From: Oscarella lobularis
Lineage: Eukaryota; Porifera; Homoscleromorpha; Homosclerophorida; Oscarellidae
Reading direction: 5' to 3'
Length of the DNA: 64,000 nt
NCBI RefSeq assembly: GCF_947507565.1
Contig: NC_089180.1
Span: 3,472,001-3,536,000 of the forward strand
Of the stretch, positions 22,016 through 34,815 are shown in pieces. The position numbers were made by a program, and so were the translations under genes. The first letter of the stretch is position 1. Every line of letters begins with the position of its first letter. The notes beneath the pieces were generated by a model. The model was not told the origin of the DNA, did no database searches, and saw nothing but the letters and a program-made list of their open reading frames with translations.

Positions 22016-23673
22016 ATGGCGAAGATGCGAAAAAGTCGTCGTAGCGGCCGTCGTGAAGTAGAGGAACCGCCGCGTCTGCGACTCGAAGAAGAGGAAGACG
22101 AAACGCCGACGATGGACCTCGAAGAAAAATGCGGGGGCGGACACGACGAGGAAAGCGTTGGAGATGAAGAAGATGCCTTCTTGGACGACTGCGACTTGTA
22201 TTCCATCGCTAAACAGTGGATTCGCGAACGAGAGCGATCGCGAGAAGACGTTCATATGGTGACAGCACTCCTCTACGGATACATCAGGTCGTCGACTCGA
22301 ATGAACGTGAAAGCAGCCTCTACATCGACTGCCAAGGCAGTTGGTAAAGACGAAAAGACTGTTCGAACGTGGATGGCGTCATTAAAATCAAATGGCGGGA
22401 TTCCACTGCCATTTGGTGGAAGAAAATATCATCGCGTGAGCATTATTAACGACGAGGACTGCTGTCGTAGAGCTGCGACAGCTTGGATTCGAGAGAATGC
22501 AAGTCAAAAGGGAGTCGGAAATATGACAATCAAGGACTTTCAGCGATATCTCAACACAGACCTCCTCCCCGGCATGCATGTTCCTCCTGAATTTCCAAAG
22601 TCGGTGAGCAAGACCACAGCGAAGCGTTTTTTGCACGATCTTGGTTTTGTCCGGCAAAGAACCTCTCAGAAATCCGTTTATATGGACGGGCATGAGAGAG
22701 AGGATGTAATACAATACCGTTCCGAGTATATTGCCCGACTACAGAGCATCGAGCGTCGTCATCAAATTCCACCTCTTCCATCTGACGCTGTTCTTGGCGA
22801 ACCGCTGCCAGGAATAGTCGGCTCTCCTGGTGCGCCCAAGCAGCTTGTAACGATATTCCACGACGAAACCGTGTTTCAGTCCAACGAAGATCAGGAGTGG
22901 GCTTGGGCTCAGGAATTATGATTTCGGATTTTATTGAGGAGCATGGAGGTTTCCTGCGTTCCTCAGATAAAATTGCCAGGAAACGATTAGAATTCGGTGA
23001 AAAGCGTGACCGATATTGGACTTGCGAAAAATTTATCGAGCAGATCAAATGGGCTGTTGAGAAGTATCCGTCTAACGAATACAGCATAGTCTGGATATTC
23101 GAACACAGTTCTAACCATTCTTCTAAGGAGAAAGACGCCCTTGTCGCAGATAGAATGAATGTGTCGTCAGGTGGGAATCAACCCAAAATGAGGGACACCG
23201 TTTTTGAAGGCAGACCATTTAAAATGGTTCTTCCTAATGGCGAGGCAAAAGGCCTCCGATTGACGCTGGAAGAAAGAGGAGTGGACTGCACTGGCCTGAA
23301 AAAAGCGATTATGGCGTCAATTCTATCAAAACATGACGATTTTGCGAGAGAGACGTCTGTCGTCGAAAGGTATATTGTTTCCAAAGGACACACATGCATA
23401 TTTTTGCCAAAATACCACAGCGAGCAGAATCCCATAGAGAGGGTGTGGTGTCACGCTAAAAAAGAAACCAGAGAGAAGTGCGAGTATAGCATTGTTTCAC
23501 TAAGGAAGAATATCGATCCAGCTCTGGACTCTGTGTCGATCGACATGATTAGAAAATTTTTTCGCAAATGTTGCGAATACGTTCAAGCTTACGTTGATGG
23601 CAATAGTGGGATAACCCTTAGTAGTGCCGCCAAGGTTTACAAGTCTCACAGGCGGATTGTTGGGCAATTGTAA
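22016..23673 (+). pseudogene. IS630/Tc1-mariner-type transposase with internal deletion
   Basis: Frame 22016-22921 begins MAKMRKSRRSGRREVEE, an acidic N-terminus, then HTH-like TAKAVGKDEKTVRTWM and KTTAKRFLHDLGFVRQR. KSVYMDGHEREDVIQYR and TIFHDETVFQSNEDQEW follow, with the first catalytic Asp in HDET. A second frame, 22897-23673, resumes at GSGIMISDFIEEHGGFL; about 15 expected residues between them are missing and the frame changes. IWIFEHSSNHSSKEKDAL stands where a catalytic FD(N/H)SSNH is expected, with Glu in place of Asp. LPKYHSEQNPIERVWCHAKK carries the last acidic residue (NPIE). Deletion plus the D-to-E change make activity unlikely. Confidence 0.75.
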
Positions 23674-23685
23674 GACAAATATATT

Positions 23686-24640
23686 TCAGTGAAAAATTTG
23701 AAGTAAACGCACACCGCACTTCCAACAAAATTTCATCACTACGCTATTGGCGTCGTTCTGAAGTCTAACCCCGCAATTCCAGCAAAAAAACATTCGTGGA
23801 TACTTCCGTGCGGGAGACATATCCTCTTCCTCGTTGTCGATGTATTCCTTTCCGTCTTCTTCTTTCCTTGTGCTCCTCTCTTCTTTCATCTCCTCTTCCC
23901 TTGTGCTCCTCTCTTCTCTCATCTTCTCTTCCTTCAGGTTCTTCTCTGTCCTCTCCTCTCCCAAATACCCGTCTTCTTCTTTCTTTCCGTGGTCTTCTTT
24001 ATCGTTCTCTTGCTTCTCTTTCTTATATCTCCACTCGCGAACGTATTTTCCTGTTACAACCACTTGACTCTCTTCATTTTTCTCCTGCTCCCAAGTCGTG
24101 CTATGGTCCTCGTTTTCCTCAGAACATTCGTTGTCACCACTTGTCACTGAAATGATCACTGACTCTCTGCCAAGGTGTCTGACGTCACCAGGAGCGTGAT
24201 TTGTGTCCCACCAAGTATAGAAGTCATTGTTGGCAAATTTTTGGAAAAATCGCTTGACGTCATCACCATCATTTTTGTCCGCCAGTACTGCACACTTTAC
24301 TTTTACGTCCCAAACGCGGTGTCTTCAGCTTCTACTCCATCCAGCATCGAAAGAGCATGGAATCCCCTGCATCTGTCTGCGAAAAAAATGGATAATGCTT
24401 CCTCACATGATGAGAGCGATTTTCGAGAGCGATTTTTCTTACCCAGAGATCAGTACTCTCTTCTGGTCAAGGAATGGAGCAAGAATTCTCGCAACGTTCC
24501 GCTCGAGGTAACCAATCGTTTCGTTGTCAAACAGTGCCCGAATCGCATGCGTGTCTGCCGCGTTCGTCGGCTCTTATTTGAACGTGAAATTTGATCCGCT
24601 ACGTAGTTTCTCGCCGTTCGGCCGCAATCGAGTGCCTTGA
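23686..24640 (-). pseudogene. HIRAN-domain protein with C-terminal double zinc ribbon
   Basis: Read from right to left: EPTNAADTHAIRALFDNETI, GYLERNVARILAPFLDQK (about 24580-24470), which fits a HIRAN domain (REPxNxxDxxAIxV...IGYLxRxxA). A GTAAGA donor follows, and the next exon gives GVEAEDTAFG and, after a frame shift near 24310, KCAVLADKNDGDDVKRFFQK running in frame into a charged region with REERSTREEE-type repeats. The protein ends with two CxxCG knuckles (FCWNCGVRL and KFCWKCGVRL), a zinc-ribbon pair, stop 23686. A TAA lies right before EPTN. HIRAN domains bind 3' DNA ends in HLTF-type proteins. The pairing with a C-terminal ribbon is unusual to me. Confidence 0.55.
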
Positions 24641-26364
24641 ACGCGGCAAATGACGAAGAAAACGAAGACAGTCATGACAGGAAAAGCGTGCGCTAAATCA
24701 TCAACCACGAGCTCTGCACGTGCCACTGAAAAGATGATATAACGTTATTGATTGGCATAGTAGTAAAGTAAATTGAAAAAATGTTCTTACAGTATAATAG
24801 AAAGAAATGAAGAAACGACGTTTATAATGCGAAAAAAATATCTGCCTCAAAACGTCAAAATGGTAAGGAAATTTGTGATTGAAAGAAATATGCTAAATAA
24901 TAGCAAAATTGGACAAAGTTCAAAATCTGCTCTTGCCAAAACCGAATTAGGTTTGCCAAAGAAAAGCTGCTGAAATATAGGAGACATACAATAAAACCAC
25001 GCGATATCGTAAGGATTTTTGTGGAAAAGCAGGCAAGGACACTATTATGCTGGCTGATGACTAACGCGAAGTTTGAACGCTTAGATCTCCCTAAAATTTG
25101 GTCTGGTATAGTTAGAACTTTAGGAAACTACGTGATCTGTTGAATTTATTTAACAGAAGTTACATTATATCCTTGTCTTTTTACTCAATATAAATGGGCA
25201 AGTTTGGAAAAGCGATAGAAAGTCTCAGAGAGCAAGACAGCAAATTCTCATCAGTGCTTCTGCGTAATACTCATTTTAATTCTGCACGTTGTCGAGAGTA
25301 GTAATCCCAAATCAGATCAGGTATTTCAGTTCAATAGACTCTTCGATCCGTACACACAGAACATAGAGCTGTCAAAAAATGTTCCAAGTTTCGTTTTAAA
25401 AAATTTAGCCAAACTATAAGACATGCTAGAGACAATGCATCGTTGACTTGGGTTCCGAGTCTGTTCGCCGACGCTTCCGTTTTCAACTAAAGCGCGTCGT
25501 ACTGCTCCCTTGCTATTGGATCATATCACAAGTTTACAAATACTCCACAGAACATCCCTGCGTTATCGCGATTTTCCCACACTCCACTCTTTAGTGACCT
25601 AATCTCTTCAAATCTCTTAATAAGAGAAAACTCTGCATTGTAGAAGAAAATTGAGCAACTGCAAGGCAGAGATTTTGTCCATTACAAGATGAGAATATTT
25701 CCAAAACGTTCCTTTTTAGGCAAGAAAACACCACGTGTAACGCAAACACTCTGCATTCTATGACATTGTTTCCGAACACCCCTGCGTTATCGGGCCGTGT
25801 TCAACAAAGCCAACAGCGTGACGCTAAGCTAGGGTGATTCACACTGAAGGAAGTTATTCCCTGATCGCGATTAGATTAGATGAAGCCATTATCACAAATC
25901 AAACTGTGGAAAAATAAGGGCAGGCGGCCTTTTCTGGGTAATTTACGTAGGACTCAGCACATAGAAATTTTCTTTCTATGACGTTCTTTTTATTAATATT
26001 TTTAAATCAAGACATACCGGTATTAAAAGAATTTAATACTTTTCCACTTTCTCACGATATAATGTCCACAGCTGTGGTTATACAATAATTATTATTTCGT
26101 TTAAAAACGCTATACGGTAGATCGCTAGTGAATAGACCTTATTCCTGGCCCCTCCTAGTTGCGTGCCTCATCTCACGTGACGGTGATGTACCTAAAGGGT
26201 CTTGTTCGGTAATTTTGGATTCTCGCTTAATGAGATTCATACTTGTGTCCGCTCTTCCATGCTTTCTTTTGGCTTCGCAAATGACATACGCTGCAGTACA
26301 GTATCGAGCGACAAACTGGCAAAAATTCGTATACTTTTATATGTTTGTAACAGTTTTATTTATT
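24641..26364. other. AT-rich stretch, no gene recognised
   Basis: Open frames here are short and show no motif. A 16-bp string with CCTGCGTTATCG recurs at about 25558 and 25780, which suggests remains of a repeat. Nothing else is supported. Confidence 0.4.
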
Positions 26365-26515
26365 GTAATAACATTTCATTTTCATTCGCAACATTCTATT
26401 TTTATTCGTAACATTTTATTTTCATTCGTAACATTGCATTTTTATTCGTACATTTTATTTTTCATTTGTAACATTGCATTTTATTTTTATTTTATATTTA
26501 TTTGTAAATGATGCT
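26365..26515. repeat. About 20-bp tandem repeat, ATTCGTAACATTTTATTT type
   Basis: ATTCGTAACATTTTATTTTC-like units repeat about seven times with variation. The hydrophobic Phe/His-rich frames over it are artefacts. Confidence 0.75.
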
Positions 26516-26533
26516 CCCATACAGTCACTGCAC

Positions 26534-26565
26534 TGAGTCAGTGTACAGAGTCAGTGTACAGAATG
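26534..26565. repeat. 16-bp direct repeat, GAGTCAGTGTACA
   Basis: GAGTCAGTGTACA occurs twice in tandem next to CACTGCACTGAGTCAG, then a short CATG run near 26610. Minor simple repeat. Confidence 0.5.
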
Positions 26566-26689
26566 GCCAACTAAAATACCTATTCTTAACAGTAAAAGCG
26601 CGCTACACACATGCATGCATGCATATGTTTATATAGTAGGCTCATTATGCTCGACGATTAGATGTTTGGAACTTTAGAAGTAGGCTTTC

Positions 26690-27208
26690 GTTTCCGTTTC
26701 GCGTGCGCTACAGCGAGATATCCCTGGCGAAAGAAGGCGCAAGACGGAGACGAATCGCTCCGTTCGTGCGACGGCGAGGGAAAACGAAGCCCTTCCTGCC
26801 TTCAGGTGAGCTTTGGGAAGTATTGGCTTGTATGGGACGGGCTGCGCGGGAATTGGCCGTGCAGCTCCTCGCTCGCATCGTAGAAGCCTCGGCTCGCGTC
26901 GATAGGCTATCGTGCGTCATTCAATGACGCATCGGCTTAGTTTAGGCGCCCTAGTCGCTCGCGATTCCGACCGGAAGTATGAAGTCGAGCGATTAGGTCC
27001 CCTCACTAATGTTTTCTGACTTTTTAGGCTATTCTGAAGACGCAGGAAGGATTCAAGAGAAGCTCAAGCAACTGTGTTTCAGCTGCGAAGGAAACGGGTA
27101 AGTTGCAGAGACCGTTTTCAAGTTATTTCTCTGAATCATCTTTTTTTATTTTTTGCAGAGTTCTGGGATGAAGAAGAAGACTTCAAAAAATTTTTAGATT
27201 TCTTGTAA
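26690..27208 (+). CDS. Possible small multi-exon gene, unknown
   Basis: Candidate exons: one ending around 26803 or 26927 (ELWEVLACMGRAARELAVQL), one at 27029-27099 between TTTTTAG and GTAAGT, and a last one at 27160-27208 (EFWDEEEDFKKFLDF, stop TAA) after TTTTTTGCAG. AATAAA follows at 27237. The splice sites and polyadenylation signal argue for a gene. Which frame is used in the first part, and what the protein is, I cannot say. Confidence 0.3.
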
Positions 27209-27242
27209 TTTTCGTATTTTTTAAAAATATTTTTTAAAATAA

Positions 27243-29010
27243 ACTTCTTGCAACTCATTTACTTTGCCTTTGAAAAGCGTACAAATATCCCCCAACTTAT
27301 CTGCAAAAAAGAGATTTCGAAATATGATAAAGTTTTCAAAATATTTCAAATTATATGTAAAATGTTGCTGCTATTGATTTCTGAAACGGCCGGCACAAAA
27401 ATTTTGAAATTTTAAACACGAAAAGAACCCACATAATGAATTTTTTTTGAGTGTAAGTTTAATGTCAGAAAGTATGTATTGGAAGAGATATCGATTTTTG
27501 ATATTTACATCCGGGACTGTTGTTTTTTGATTGCTAATAACTTGCGAACGGATTGTCAGATTCAACAACTTTTTACGCTAATCGATTCCTCTACTAATTC
27601 TACATTAGATACATTAAATACATTAAAAGAAGTAAAAACGAGCGCTATTGCCTTGATTGGCGACTAACGGCAAAAGCCTTGTAGTGTTATATGAAGGTAG
27701 CTGAAGCCTTTAGACCGAGCCGAACTCGAATTGCGAAAGCGCAATTGCAGCCACTGGAAACTAGCATGGATCGATGTCAACCTAAGCAAGTAGTAAAACC
27801 GTAAAATTGCATTTGAATCCGTTCTTTTGCAGCTAAGATATGGACACTTTTGGTCTCAGGACGACAAAAGTCGACCAATTTTGCTGCAATTTACACAAAT
27901 CATTGACTAGGTAGTTTCAAATCTATTTTCAAAGCGACCTAAGCAAAAATCCTTTTATGGAAGTCGCAATTAGCGTTCAAATGGAGGAAAAAAGAGCTGG
28001 CGCACGCTATACATTGACATTCTTTATCGTTTTTCACGAAGAAGAAGCCGATCGGACGAATTGCTACCATGCAAGCGGCTTCTTCAGAGTTTTCTGAAGC
28101 CTTCTGCAATGGTAAGTGTGAAGTCACGAGCAGCATAACGGAACTCGCGAACTCCAGCGTGATTTCCACTCAGCGACGCAGATGTTGCTTTTCTAGTCAA
28201 TGTTTCGTTATTGCTCTCTCTCTTGTAGACCTCTATACGTCCTACGAACGCTAAGCCCAAAGCCCTTAGCCTAACCTTTAGGGTTAATTAGGGTTAATTG
28301 CCTGTCCACTAAAACAGTGTTTTTTAGATGGTCAACGCGTCAAACTATTCACCCATCATCTCTTCATTACCGTCAGAGAGGCGTCCTCGACAACGCCAAG
28401 CTTTTCGTCAAATATTATATATTATATACATGTATATATGCATAAACGCATTCGTCAGATAAGTCAAATTTTCAACCAGGAATGAGCTTGATACTTTGAC
28501 ATGTCATCTTTTTTATAGGAAGCAAATGGATATGTCGAATGCTTGTAAAGAAAAAAATCATAAATGGAGTTGGTCAAGTGAATAAATAAATAAATAAATA
28601 GATAAAAATTCCTTGAAACTCATTTTTCTTCAAAAGCCGTTAACCCTACCCGGACATACGAGCATCAGACACAAATCAATAATGTTCCACTGGTTATCCT
28701 CTTCATTTTTCCATACACTGTATACATGCACTAGCATGTACGTAATTTTGGGAATGACTACGTATAGAGCAACGTCTCGTTTATTTGTTTCGGATAGCGA
28801 ACTGCCCATTACGTTGTTATTCAAGAACAAAACTTAAACAAGCAAAACCAAGCTGTCCAAATTCGCTTAAAACTTGGGTTAGAAAACCACAACCAAAATC
28901 AAAACCAAAACCAATCTGCTATGAAGGAAACACAACATGCATCAAAATTGTCATCTTGATGTCTTCAGAACAGGCCAAATCCGCAGCCCTTCGTTATACT
29001 CATCCGTGCC
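27243..29010. other. Non-coding AT-rich stretch with simple repeats
   Basis: No supported coding sequence. It contains a diverged TTAGGG-like patch near 28277-28297 (TTTAGGGTTAATTAGGGTTAA), an ATATTAT run near 28420 and an AATA microsatellite at 28578-28604. At about 28885-28915 AAAACCA-type repeats occur. Confidence 0.45.
28578..28604. repeat. AATA microsatellite
   Basis: AATAAATAAATAAATAAATA, about six units, followed by a GATA variant. Confidence 0.8.
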
Positions 29011-29263
29011 GCCTAGTCAAAGGAATCGAAACTTCGGTGTGACACTGGGATGAGGAGACGGTTGAAGCACGTCTGCGCTATGAGAAGACTGCCCTGATCA
29101 GCCAGGTATACATCTAAGCCTCTCCCCATAGTAGGAAGTTGACTCATCCCAGTCCAAAATCGGAGAAGGTGTCCCAGGTTTGCGTCCGGATCTGTGACAT
29201 AATGACATACATTGGAAATAATGTGCAACGCTAAAAACACAATGACAGTACCTTTGACAGATT

Positions 29264-29640
29264 CTAGTTTGTTAATGAAGCGCACAATACGACATATTGC
29301 TTCATTGCTCGTCTGCACCGAAGTAGCGTGTTGAAATCCGGTTGACAACGGACCATCAACCGGTAGGCGTAGAATTTCATAGGGGTCATCTTCTCTCTAA
29401 CGGGCGACGGTTGCGCGAAAGAGAATCCGTCTTCTCCGCGTGGAAAGAGAATAGGGTACTGCAGTGGATCGTAGCTGCGGTGAGTCTCAGAGATCTTTCT
29501 AAGGGTGTTATCTTGTGTTCTGAGGACGATATCTCGTTTCCCATTTTGTTTTCCTACCAATAACACTGCGACTTCGTTGCAGGACGGAAAGTTGTATCTA
29601 CGGGCGTGACGTCTCGGTCGTTTTTCAGCGTCAATGACGA
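29264..29640 (-). pseudogene. Helitron Rep fragment
   Basis: The frame contains RPRRHARRYNFPSCNEVAVL and SETHRSYDPLQYPILFPRGE, then KFYAYRLMVRCQPDFNTLL, matching the 15100-15440 part of the other Helitron almost motif for motif. The HUH site and catalytic tyrosines are absent; the fragment is cut at both ends. It is head-to-head with the MULE-type exon that begins near 29730. Confidence 0.75.
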
Positions 29641-29727
29641 CCTTGTAACTTTTGCTGTTTCGCTGTTTCGCTGTTTTGTTGGTAATCGAACAAAAAGAGA
29701 CGGCCAAGAAGAAAACGACAGCATTAC

Positions 29728-30076
29728 GTGAAAAAGCAAGACTGCAGAAATCTCGCAAATCCATACGTCGACGTGTCTCGCAGAATCCGGAATCCGGACG
29801 ACGCTGCATCTTTCCACACTATTGTAAACGAGCTGTCGTCAGAGGAGTACTGTCCAGTGACCATCTACAAACCTTATGGAACTGCTCCCACTGATGAGAT
29901 GCTAGCCTCTGGGCTCCAGCTCTCTGATGATTCTCTAGTCTTTGGTCTGATGACCAAGACGCAGAGAGAGGCTCTGATGGACTACGGCAAAACAATTCTG
30001 TGCTTAGACAGCACTCACAAAGTGACACAGTATGACAATTTCAAACTGCTGACGGCCTGTGACCAATATGGAGAAG
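29728..30076 (+). pseudogene. MULE-type transposase fragment
   Basis: The exon ends in TKTQREALMDYGKTILCLDS followed by THKVTQYDNFKLLTACDQYG and a GTAAGC donor at 30077. The ILCLD-S-TH pattern with later DxxGxG matches the first catalytic block of MULE/ZSWIM-type RNase-H transposases. No second block is found before the next gene, so it is truncated. It ends just before, and points toward, the 3' end of the SWIM-YqaJ-PHD gene. Confidence 0.55.
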
Positions 30077-30138
30077 GTAAGCTTTATTTTTGCTCAGAAC
30101 GTTTCGCCTTTTCCTTTTTACAGTGACTACAGTACCAA

Positions 30139-32004
30139 TTACCTTTTGGCACCTAGGCCCGCGCATCGCAGGTGCGGCCACTTATAGGGACAGGATTCGC
30201 TGTCGCATCCAATCATGTCGTTGTTGTCCTCTTTTCCGCACGGGCATTTGGCCGCGACAGTCGCAGGCTTCTCCTTTCGAGCCTCAGCCTCTTTCTTCAT
30301 CTCTCGAGTCATCAGCTCTTTCATTACATGATTCCGCCAGAATGCTTCTATCTGTGGGATGCATCTGAACAGAGATATTATTCGAGTTGCTTCTTTTATT
30401 GTCAAATGCACGTACGTACCTTGTCTTCCAGGAATCGTCTGCATATAGTCTTTCGACAGAGGCGCCCTTAGTCGTCCATACGACGAAATCGGCGAACACT
30501 CTTTGGATAACGTAGAGTTGCTGCTGCACCTGCAAGGCAATTGTTATGTTTTCTACCGTAAACGCTTTCTCAGCTTTACCTGATAGTAGTATTTGTGATT
30601 TTTTTAAGCTTTCCGTCGGTATTCAAAAACGTAGAAGCTTCTGATGCCATCTTCTCCACTGGGACGTCGCGATAGCTGTAAGGGCATTTAATTTCAAGCA
30701 CTCCTTTACCGCAGCAAGAGCACGATGTGAGACCGTCAGGTGTGGCGGCAACGTACGGTCGAGATTCATCAATGTATAATCCACATTGGGACACAACTAG
30801 ATCTTTGTGTGTGGACATTTTGACGTACTCTTTGAGGCCATTTTTCTCGTTCTCTCCTCCCCACTGTAGTGCAGGGACGTTCAAAAGTGCCTTTTCCTCG
30901 TCAGGAAAGCATATTTTTTTCATCAGAGATCGAAACGGATTTTCCTTATTGGTGTGAACTGCGTCGTAGCATATGGACGCTGTTACCCGTCCAATTCGCA
31001 TAGAATGCCACACGATAGATTTGGACTGCAGCCGTGTTTGCTCCTCCAGATATTCAACTTGTTCGCTGGTCACATTTAGGGCGTACTCAACAGTGGTCAT
31101 ACCATTGAATATACTGTTCAGGTCCGGAGGAAGTTGCTTGACCGGGGTTGGCTTCTTTTTCGGAACAAATAATTCAGCTGTTGACGCAAATAGGCTAAGG
31201 CCGACCGGTTTCTTCGCTGAGCAATTGCTGATATTGTCAACAAGTTTCATTTTCTCGTCATGCAAAGGAGGTTCCGGTCGTTTCCTCCGAAGCACTCCTT
31301 TAGAGATTGACGACTTCGCCTTGTCGCTGTAGAGAGTGATTTTATCCACAGGCATCGGTTCAACGCCATTCCAGTTGACGGTGTTCCATTGGCAGACGTC
31401 GTCTGTGCACGCTCTATCTTTTATTTCTAAGCGAACGGCCATTTCAATTTTGAAAAGGAGACCGCCAACATGGGAACATGATTCGCTTATAGTCTAAGCG
31501 CAGTTATTGATAATATACTATATTCCTGTCTCATCACCGGTGCTTTACCCTGCTTTGCAGTCGCAATGGGTTGTCACAATAGATCCGCCGGAAGTTGCCA
31601 CAACCCATGGATGATGAGGTTTTTTATTGACTCAAAAAGAAGGAGTCACGTCAGCTCGAAGGACGACGTTATCCTTCTCTATCAGATGGACGATTGTCCG
31701 AACCCAGCCAGCCGTGACGAGCTTATAGCTCTCTAAACTTTTATACGCTTTCATTGCTTCGCGTGTGTGGACTCCTAAAAAGCGCTTAAAGTTTTTCCCT
31801 CAGAAATCAGCTGAATCTACCTGGGGTTTCTACGAGGTAGTTGTGAATGTCAAAGTAGGTTATTTCTGGCCATTCTGTCGGATTGTTCCGCCAAGAGTCG
31901 CCCTGCAAGCGATAGGGGCAGGTAGAGAGGCCGGCTATCGCTAGTTTCTTCGCGTATCGACTTTTAGCGACGGGAGACAAGCTGTCCATGTACGCGTACG
32001 CCAT
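30139..32004 (-). pseudogene. SWIM-YqaJ nuclease-PHD protein, five exons, two lesions
   Basis: Exons 32004-31821, 31774-31549, 31485-30580, 30529-30420 and 30364-30139 join in phase. Start ATG 32004 reads MAYAYMDSLSPVAKSRYAKK. A SWIM finger spans exons 2-3 (THCDCKAG, then ESCSHVGGLLFKI). The YqaJ-type nuclease has WHSMRIGRVTAS, ATPDGLTSCSCCGKGVLEIK (the Asp and ExK metal-binding residues) and HKYYYQ followed by VQQQL. A PHD finger ends the protein (CPCGKEDNNDMIGCDSESCP). YqaJ proteins are lambda-exonuclease-like DNA end resectors. Lesions: TGA at about 31625 in exon 2, and a one-base deficit in an A run near 30590-30600 at the end of exon 3. Without them it would be about 550 residues. Such genes are multi-copy and TE-associated in cnidarians, as I recall. 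Confidence 0.75.
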
Positions 32005-32053
32005 GACGCTGCAGGTGCCAGTGCGATGCGCATGTACGCGTGTCTCAGGGTGT

Positions 32054-33842
32054 CTATTCACTGTACACTATTCCCTCGCTAAGATTTATCAGAATAGCGC
32101 AACACGTAATGATTTTGTCTATTGAAGCCGTGTCACCTTCTGCTTCGCCCTTCATCGAATTAACGAGTTTCAGCGGTAGCACCCCTTTCAGTATGTCGAA
32201 TCTTCTCTTCAGTAGACCAATAATTCGTTCAACTTGAATTCGGACTGAATACATTTTTTGGCCTTTCTCCACATCTTGCGCGTCGAATTGAGTTCTTCCT
32301 TTGATAAATGCTGGAGTAATAAGCTCCGCTCCAAAAAGTCCTGCGAATTCTTCGTGCATGGTGAATCCGCGGTCGGCGAGTATTTGATCTCCGAAATGAT
32401 GGTACTCTTGAGATAGAAAGCCGCAGTCTCTCACTAGATTGACGTCGCTGATTCTCCCGCCATACGCTTTAGACAAAAAAGTGACTGCACCAAGTGCATT
32501 GCACGCAATTAGGAACTTGACGGTTGTGTGTCGCTTGTAGTTGCTGTACATTTGTGCGTGAGAAAGTGGATTGCTCGGAGTTTCGCATCTGATTTCGAAG
32601 CAATCGATAATGCTTGTCAGCCGAGGATACATCTCCTTCACATTTGGTGGGATGGTCTGCCGAATGCGGTCGCAATCTGGCCAAGCAACGAGAAAGCCAA
32701 GTCTATTATACATAAGGTCGATCCATTTCCAAAACACGTCGATTACTGTCGATTGATGTGACAGTCCCAGTTGGTCAGCCAAGTATTCAAATTTGATACC
32801 GTGACGTAGCTTAACGAGAGTGATTATCAATTGTTTTTTTGAGGAATTTTGGCTTTCTCGTTGAGGTTATGCTAGGCTCTAAAAACTTGAAAATTTGTTC
32901 AAAAATGTCCCACCGCAGGCCCGTATAAAATGAGCATTTCTCGTCGTTCTCCTCAATGAGTGTCAAGTCCAGTGAGACTCGCCTTGCAGCTTCAGACATT
33001 TTCTGATACTCCAGCTGGTACTCAAGCTTTTCTTGTCGCAAAAAATCCATTTCCTTATGTATTTGTTGTTTCATCTCTGGAACACTTGTGTCATGCAGTT
33101 CTCCTTCAGGAATCACTAGTACGGCACTACAATTAGGCATCGTTTTTTTGTTCCATTCCTGTCGTCTAACCATTTTCATCCTGTTCTTTGTCACTGATAT
33201 CTTGGCTGTATTGGCTGATGTCTTCGTTTTCTGATTCAGATGATATTATCAAGTCATCAGACGATTTTTTCGCCGTGGGCGTAATAGGCATTAATTGTCT
33301 TTTTTTCCTGATGCACGCCGATTTGAATCTGTATTGATTATTGATTCATTCAGCCTCAAGCGCGAAAATAACGCGAGTCTAGCTATTACCGTCTCAGTTT
33401 TGACTGAACTTCAGCGTCAGAAAGTGGCTTAGCTACTGAACGTCGTTCGTCGAAAATGTTCACGTGCGGAACGTAGTCCGGGTGATTAGGGTCACCATTA
33501 GGTTTTCCTGCGAAACGAAATCAAAAAATGATGTACGGATTTCAAGAACATACCGGTCAGAAAATGATCTGAGCAAACATAAATGTATCGCTTTTCCGCG
33601 CCAGGAATCCACGCCTTTCCATTCATTGGATCTAAACGGCGACACGCCTTTGCCCAAAGAAGCCTTCTTTCGACGTTATTTTCGGCCAACGGAAATCTAT
33701 AACCGAGTGGGAGACGTAAAACTGGGGGCTTTGCGTAAAGTGGGCGTGGCACTAACTCGTAAAATCGGTGTAGTTGACATCCTTTTTCATCCTTTTGCTT
33801 CTGCGTGTTTGAGCACGAGCCAACAGCACAAGTTTTCACCAT
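32054..33842 (-). pseudogene. THAP-Harbinger (DDE_Tnp_4) transposase
   Basis: Exon 1 (33842-33554) encodes a THAP finger: CAVGSCSNTQKQK, LHRFY, LWAKACRR, W-I-P and YVCSDHF, and exon 2 (33507-33390) gives HPDYVPHV, typical after THAP. A charged linker follows. The DDE_Tnp_4 core is FYTGLRWDIFEQIFKFLEP, then LTSIIDCFEIRCE (first Asp), ILADRGF (second Asp) and YSVRIQVERIIGLLKRRF (Glu), ending at 32054. The frame changes at an A7 tract near 32832 between the two core parts (six As would keep the frame) and again near 33190. So it is a nearly complete copy with small lesions. Confidence 0.8.
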
Positions 33843-33894
33843 TTTCAGCTAGAAATAAAAAGCTCAGTGAATGCTACGAAGCGTTTTTGTAGAG

Positions 33895-34815
33895 CGCGCC
33901 GGTCCTTAAAATGGTGGCGGTAAGTGGGCGTGGTACGCAAGTGTCCCGTATTGTAGACTGACGGATTGGAAGAGGGTGGTTTGATGGATTCTAACGGGAA
34001 AAGAAAAATAAGGAAATCAACAACGTCCTAAAAGACGTTAAAACCAACGGCAAAAATTGCCAATAATTATCTAAATTACGCCAAAAACAGATAAATAAAT
34101 TAGGGACCCAAAAAGGGCCCCCAATTATTAAAAATGGAAAAATACACTCTTCAAAACAACTTACTGGAAAGAACTCAAGTACTTCTAAAACGAAGCGTAA
34201 AATCTTTTAAAAATGAAAATTCTCTAAAAACAAGTGACAAACAAATGTCTCATGTTTTTTGATGGATAAATGCACCTGGCAATCCTTCTCCTGCTGAGGT
34301 ATAAATTGACCATACGATTAAATACGCTACGTATTTTTTCGTGGAGTTTGGAACTAGGTATTAGGGGTCAAATTCAATAAACCCGAAACCCTAGCCCTTA
34401 CCCTACCCGCTACCCACTAACCTTAATTTTTCGGTCAATTAACCAAGCGGTTGAGCTGGTATGACTCGTGCCAATATTTTCCAAACATTGAGATTTTAAA
34501 TTACCGTCACTCAGAACTTATTTGCAAGAAATATACATTATAAAAACAAAGAAGAAGTAATACGCCTACCACGGTCAGTAAAAAATTACTCTCAAAGAAA
34601 AAAATATATTATAAAAACAAAGAAAATAAAATATGTTTAACGCGGCGTTAAAAAACATAGAAAAAGAAACACGCCTAACGCAGCGCTAAAAATACTTCAG
34701 CTAACGCAACGCTAAAACATGACGTAATAACGCATGCGCACGCATCTACATCGTCATTCGACGCGCAGTGCAACTGAGGAAGGCTACAATGCCGAAAACT
34801 CTACCCGGGTCGACG
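33895..34815. other. AT-rich stretch, imperfect tandem repeat
   Basis: No credible coding frame. Between 34530 and 34720 a unit with ATTATAAAAACAAAGAA is repeated about 75 bp apart, and AACGC(G/A)(G/A)CG(C/T)TAAAA motifs repeat. A TTAGGG-like string (CCTAGCCCTTACCCTACCC) occurs near 34390. Confidence 0.45.
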